Origin: Spirochaeta sp.
Lineage (GTDB): Bacteria; Spirochaetota; Spirochaetia; Sphaerochaetales; Sphaerochaetaceae
NCBI GenBank assembly: GCA_020054965.1
Contig: JAIMZO010000076.1
Coordinates: 1-7,224, forward strand
Length of the DNA: 7,224 nucleotides
Reading direction: 5' to 3'
How positions within the stretch are numbered: position 1 is the first letter of the stretch; every line of letters starts with the position of its first letter. Made by a program: the position numbers and the translations under genes. The notes below the pieces were generated by a model. The model did not search any database and was not told the origin of the DNA. It saw nothing but the letters and a program-made list of their open reading frames with translations. Of the stretch, positions 5,410 through 7,224 are shown piece by piece.

Positions 5410-6679
5410 GCTCTTCCTCCTGCAATGCTCTCTTCCCAATATCCCTTCGATACTGCTTTCCCTCATAGGAAACAGCATCCACTGCCTCATACGCCACACG
5501 TATCGCCTTAGCCAGCGTCTCACCGGTCCCCACCACATGAAGGACCCTGCCCCCGTCAGTCAGCAAATTCCCGTGCTCATCATAGGTGGTTCCACCATGA
5601 TAAAGCGTAGTATGCTGGGGAAGGTCCCTGATGGTGATCGCTTTTCCCTTTTCATAGCTGACTGGGTAGCCACCACTGGCAAGTGTCACCGAACAGGCAG
5701 ATTCCTTTTTGTTCACCACCGGGACACGATCGAGGGTCCCATTCCTGCAGGATAACAGTATTTCCAATGCATCACCTTCCAAAAGGGTAAGTGCAACCTC
5801 AGCCTCTGGATCCCCGAAGCGACAATTGTATTCAATGACCACAGGGCCTTGTGCAGTAAGCATGAGACCAAAAAAGAGACAGCCCACAAACGGACTGCCT
5901 TCCCTCTTCAGTGCAGCAATGGTGGGAAGCACGATGCTTTCCATACACTCGGCTGCTACCTGTTCACTGTAGAATGGGTTTGGGGCGATAACCCCCATAC
6001 CTCCGGTATTAGGTCCCTTGTCCCCATCGAAGGCGCGCTTATGGTCCATGCAACTGACCAGAGGCTTCACATGCGTTCCATCACTCAAGACAAGCAAGGA
6101 AACCTCAGGCCCACTGACAAATTCCTCGATCACGACGGTCTGCCCACTGGAGGCAAAGACCTTCTCCACCATCATCGCCTGCAGAGCCTCTTCAGCCTCC
6201 TCACGAGTCTCTGCGATGACGACCCCTTTGCCGAGGGCTAGTCCATCAGCCTTGACCACCACAGGGAAAGAACTTCGTGACAGGTACTCACGTGCTGTAA
6301 TAATATCGGTAAATACCTGATAGGAAGGGGTGGGAATATGATTACGCACCATAAAAGCCTTTGCATAGGATTTACTCCCCTCTAGCCGGCTTGCCACCTT
6401 GGTTGGACCAAAACAGGGAATCCCCTGCGCCTCCAACACATCGGCAAGCCCGCCGACCAGCGCCTCATCGGGTCCTATTACTGCGAACTCAATTGCATGC
6501 TGCACTGCAAATTCAGCAATCCCATTGTGGTCATCAAGCGGGATGGAGACCATCGTTGCAATGGATGCAATTCCTGCATTATGTCCGATGCAAAACAGCT
6601 CAGTTGCCTTCTTACTCTTTGCAATTACTGCTGCCAAGGCGTGTTCACGGCCGCCTGAACCGATGATGAGGATACGCAT
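5381..6679 (-). CDS. purD: Phosphoribosylamine-glycine ligase (GAR synthetase)
   Basis: A 432-residue cytoplasmic ATP-grasp ligase for step 2 of purine synthesis: phosphoribosylamine + glycine + ATP to GAR + ADP + phosphate. The N-terminal domain opens with the typical MRILIIGSGGREHAL (1-15). The central ATP-grasp fold includes VVKADGLALGKGV at 141-153, KRAFDGDKGPNTGGMG at 214-229 and the metal-binding EYNCRFGDPE at 283-292. The C-terminal domain contains the conserved SGGYP (335-339). The length is normal for a monofunctional PurD and no fusion to PurM or PurN is present. The start ATG is three bases after the purH stop and has no good Shine-Dalgarno sequence, so translation probably depends on ribosomes finishing purH. 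The last 29 bases, stop codon included, overlap purL in another frame. Confidence 0.97.
   Translation of the reverse strand: MRILIIGSGGREHALAAVIAKSKKATELFCIGHNAGIASIATMVSIPLDDHNGIAEFAVQHAIEFAVIGPDEALVGGLADVLEAQGIPCFGPTKVASRLEGSKSYAKAFMVRNHIPTPSYQVFTDIITAREYLSRSSFPVVVKADGLALGKGVVIAETREEAEEALQAMMVEKVFASSGQTVVIEEFVSGPEVSLLVLSDGTHVKPLVSCMDHKRAFDGDKGPNTGGMGVIAPNPFYSEQVAAECMESIVLPTIAALKREGSPFVGCLFFGLMLTAQGPVVIEYNCRFGDPEAEVALTLLEGDALEILLSCRNGTLDRVPVVNKKESACSVTLASGGYPVSYEKGKAITIRDLPQHTTLYHGGTTYDEHGNLLTDGGRVLHVVGTGETLAKAIRVAYEAVDAVSYEGKQYRRDIGKRALQEEEHGSSCVHNP
5416..5421 (-). promoter_or_regulatory. purL ribosome-binding site embedded in purD
   Basis: AGGAGG, six bases before the purL ATG (5409-5407), lies within the purD codons for QEEEH near the PurD C-terminus. 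It decides the purL start over upstream in-frame ATGs and makes translational coupling between the two genes likely. Confidence 0.8.
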
Positions 6680-6682
6680 CGT

Positions 6683-7224
6683 CTAGTGATGGAAGAGACG
6701 GATTGCATTGCACACCATCAGGATGCCATGCTCATCACATGCCTTGACCACTGCATCGTCACGCAGGGAACCTCCACTTTGCACAATATAGGAAACACCA
6801 CTCAGGGAAGCCCGGTCTATATTATCCCTGAAGGGGAAGAAGGCATCACTGGCAAGGCTTACACCGTCAACTGAGGCTAGGATATCCCGCTTTTCCTGAT
6901 CGGTGAGCGGGGGCACATCCTCACTGAAATAGAGCCCGGGGTCCTGGATCTCAGAGCGCAGATACGCTTCCACTGCATTATCCTTCTCATTCCTGCTCAA
7001 GGTTGGAAGGAAGGGAAGGTCAAGGACCTGTCTGGACTGACGCAGGTGCCAGGCATCGGCCTTTTCCCCTGCAAGGCGGGTGCAATGGATCCTGGATTGC
7101 TGCCCTGCTCCCACCCCGATGGTCTGTCCACGCTTTGCAAAACACACAGAATTCGACTGTGTATACTTCAGTGCATTGAGTGCAACGAGCAAGTCAAGAC
7201 GGGCGTCCTCAGTCAGATCCTTGT
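6683..7224 (-). CDS. purH: AICAR transformylase, C-terminal part of PurH (partial)
   Basis: The last 179 residues of AICAR formyltransferase (step 9: 10-formyl-THF + AICAR to FAICAR); the rest lies beyond the right edge. The visible part includes KYTQSNSVCFAKRGQTIGVG, GAGQQSRIHCTRLAGEKA, SDAFFPFRDNI and the C-terminal GGSLRDDAVVKACDEHG ending in NAIRLFHH. These are conserved substrate-binding and dimer-interface stretches of the transformylase domain. The frame continues upstream without a stop, so the TTG at 7192 is an internal codon and not a start. Wording such as KYTQSNSVCFAK and QQSRIHCTRLAG resembles the clostridial standalone transformylase (about 390 residues, no IMP cyclohydrolase domain) more than classical bifunctional PurH; the missing N-terminus prevents proof. 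The gene ends three bases before purD and is the most upstream visible gene of this operon. Confidence 0.93.
   Translation of the reverse strand, partial: KDLTEDARLDLLVALNALKYTQSNSVCFAKRGQTIGVGAGQQSRIHCTRLAGEKADAWHLRQSRQVLDLPFLPTLSRNEKDNAVEAYLRSEIQDPGLYFSEDVPPLTDQEKRDILASVDGVSLASDAFFPFRDNIDRASLSGVSYIVQSGGSLRDDAVVKACDEHGILMVCNAIRLFHH

Noticed and set aside
5410..5538. Upstream extension of purL by 43 codons to an ATG at 5538.
   Set aside because: The extra segment lies inside purD in another frame, has no ribosome-binding site and does not resemble PurL N-termini, while the ATG at 5409 has AGGAGG at the right distance.
7190..7192. TTG at 7192 as the start of a short 169-codon gene.
   Set aside because: The frame continues upstream to the window edge with sequence matching AICAR transformylase, so this is an internal leucine codon of purH.

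Overview
The window looks like chromosomal DNA from an anaerobic bacterium, most likely a spirochaete close to Sphaerochaeta or Treponema. Three things suggest this: a single-chain, clade II (clostridial/Treponema-type) PurL, a PurH C-terminus of the clostridial standalone type, and an NfnA-like flavoprotein subunit typical of anaerobes. The genus is an inference from protein resemblance and was not tested by a search. Gene bodies have moderate G+C and the intergenic stretches are AT-rich. I see no tRNA, rRNA, CRISPR array, insertion sequence or phage gene.

Layout. Bases 1-461 (minus strand) hold the N-terminal 153 residues of an NfnA/PyrK-like FAD/NAD-binding electron-transfer subunit that runs off the left edge. 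A 201-base divergent intergenic region separates it from a plus-strand gene for a small single-domain cupin (663-1007). An 11-bp perfect hairpin follows at 1020-1045. It lies between the cupin gene and the convergent minus-strand gene for an Hsp20 small heat-shock protein (1088-1513). Upstream of hsp20 is a 260-base AT-rich intergenic region. It contains a full-consensus sigma-54 (-24/-12) promoter, a possible extended -10 sigma-70 promoter further upstream, and a cluster of TGAC/GTCA half-sites next to a T tract just after purL.

From 1774 to the right edge there is a tightly packed minus-strand purine operon, in transcription order purH (3' end only) - purD - purL. purH and purD are 3 bases apart. 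purD and purL overlap by 29 bases, with the purL ribosome-binding site inside purD. PurD makes GAR from phosphoribosylamine (step 2), PurL converts FGAR to FGAM (step 4), and PurH transfers the formyl group to AICAR (step 9), so the three work in one pathway. purL is the last gene of the cluster, and hsp20 follows on the same strand but appears to have its own promoter.

Most of the window is ordinary housekeeping sequence. The observation most worth a second look is the sigma-54 promoter in front of hsp20, with possible activator sites 160-215 bases upstream of its predicted start. I did not find an evident new multi-gene system.
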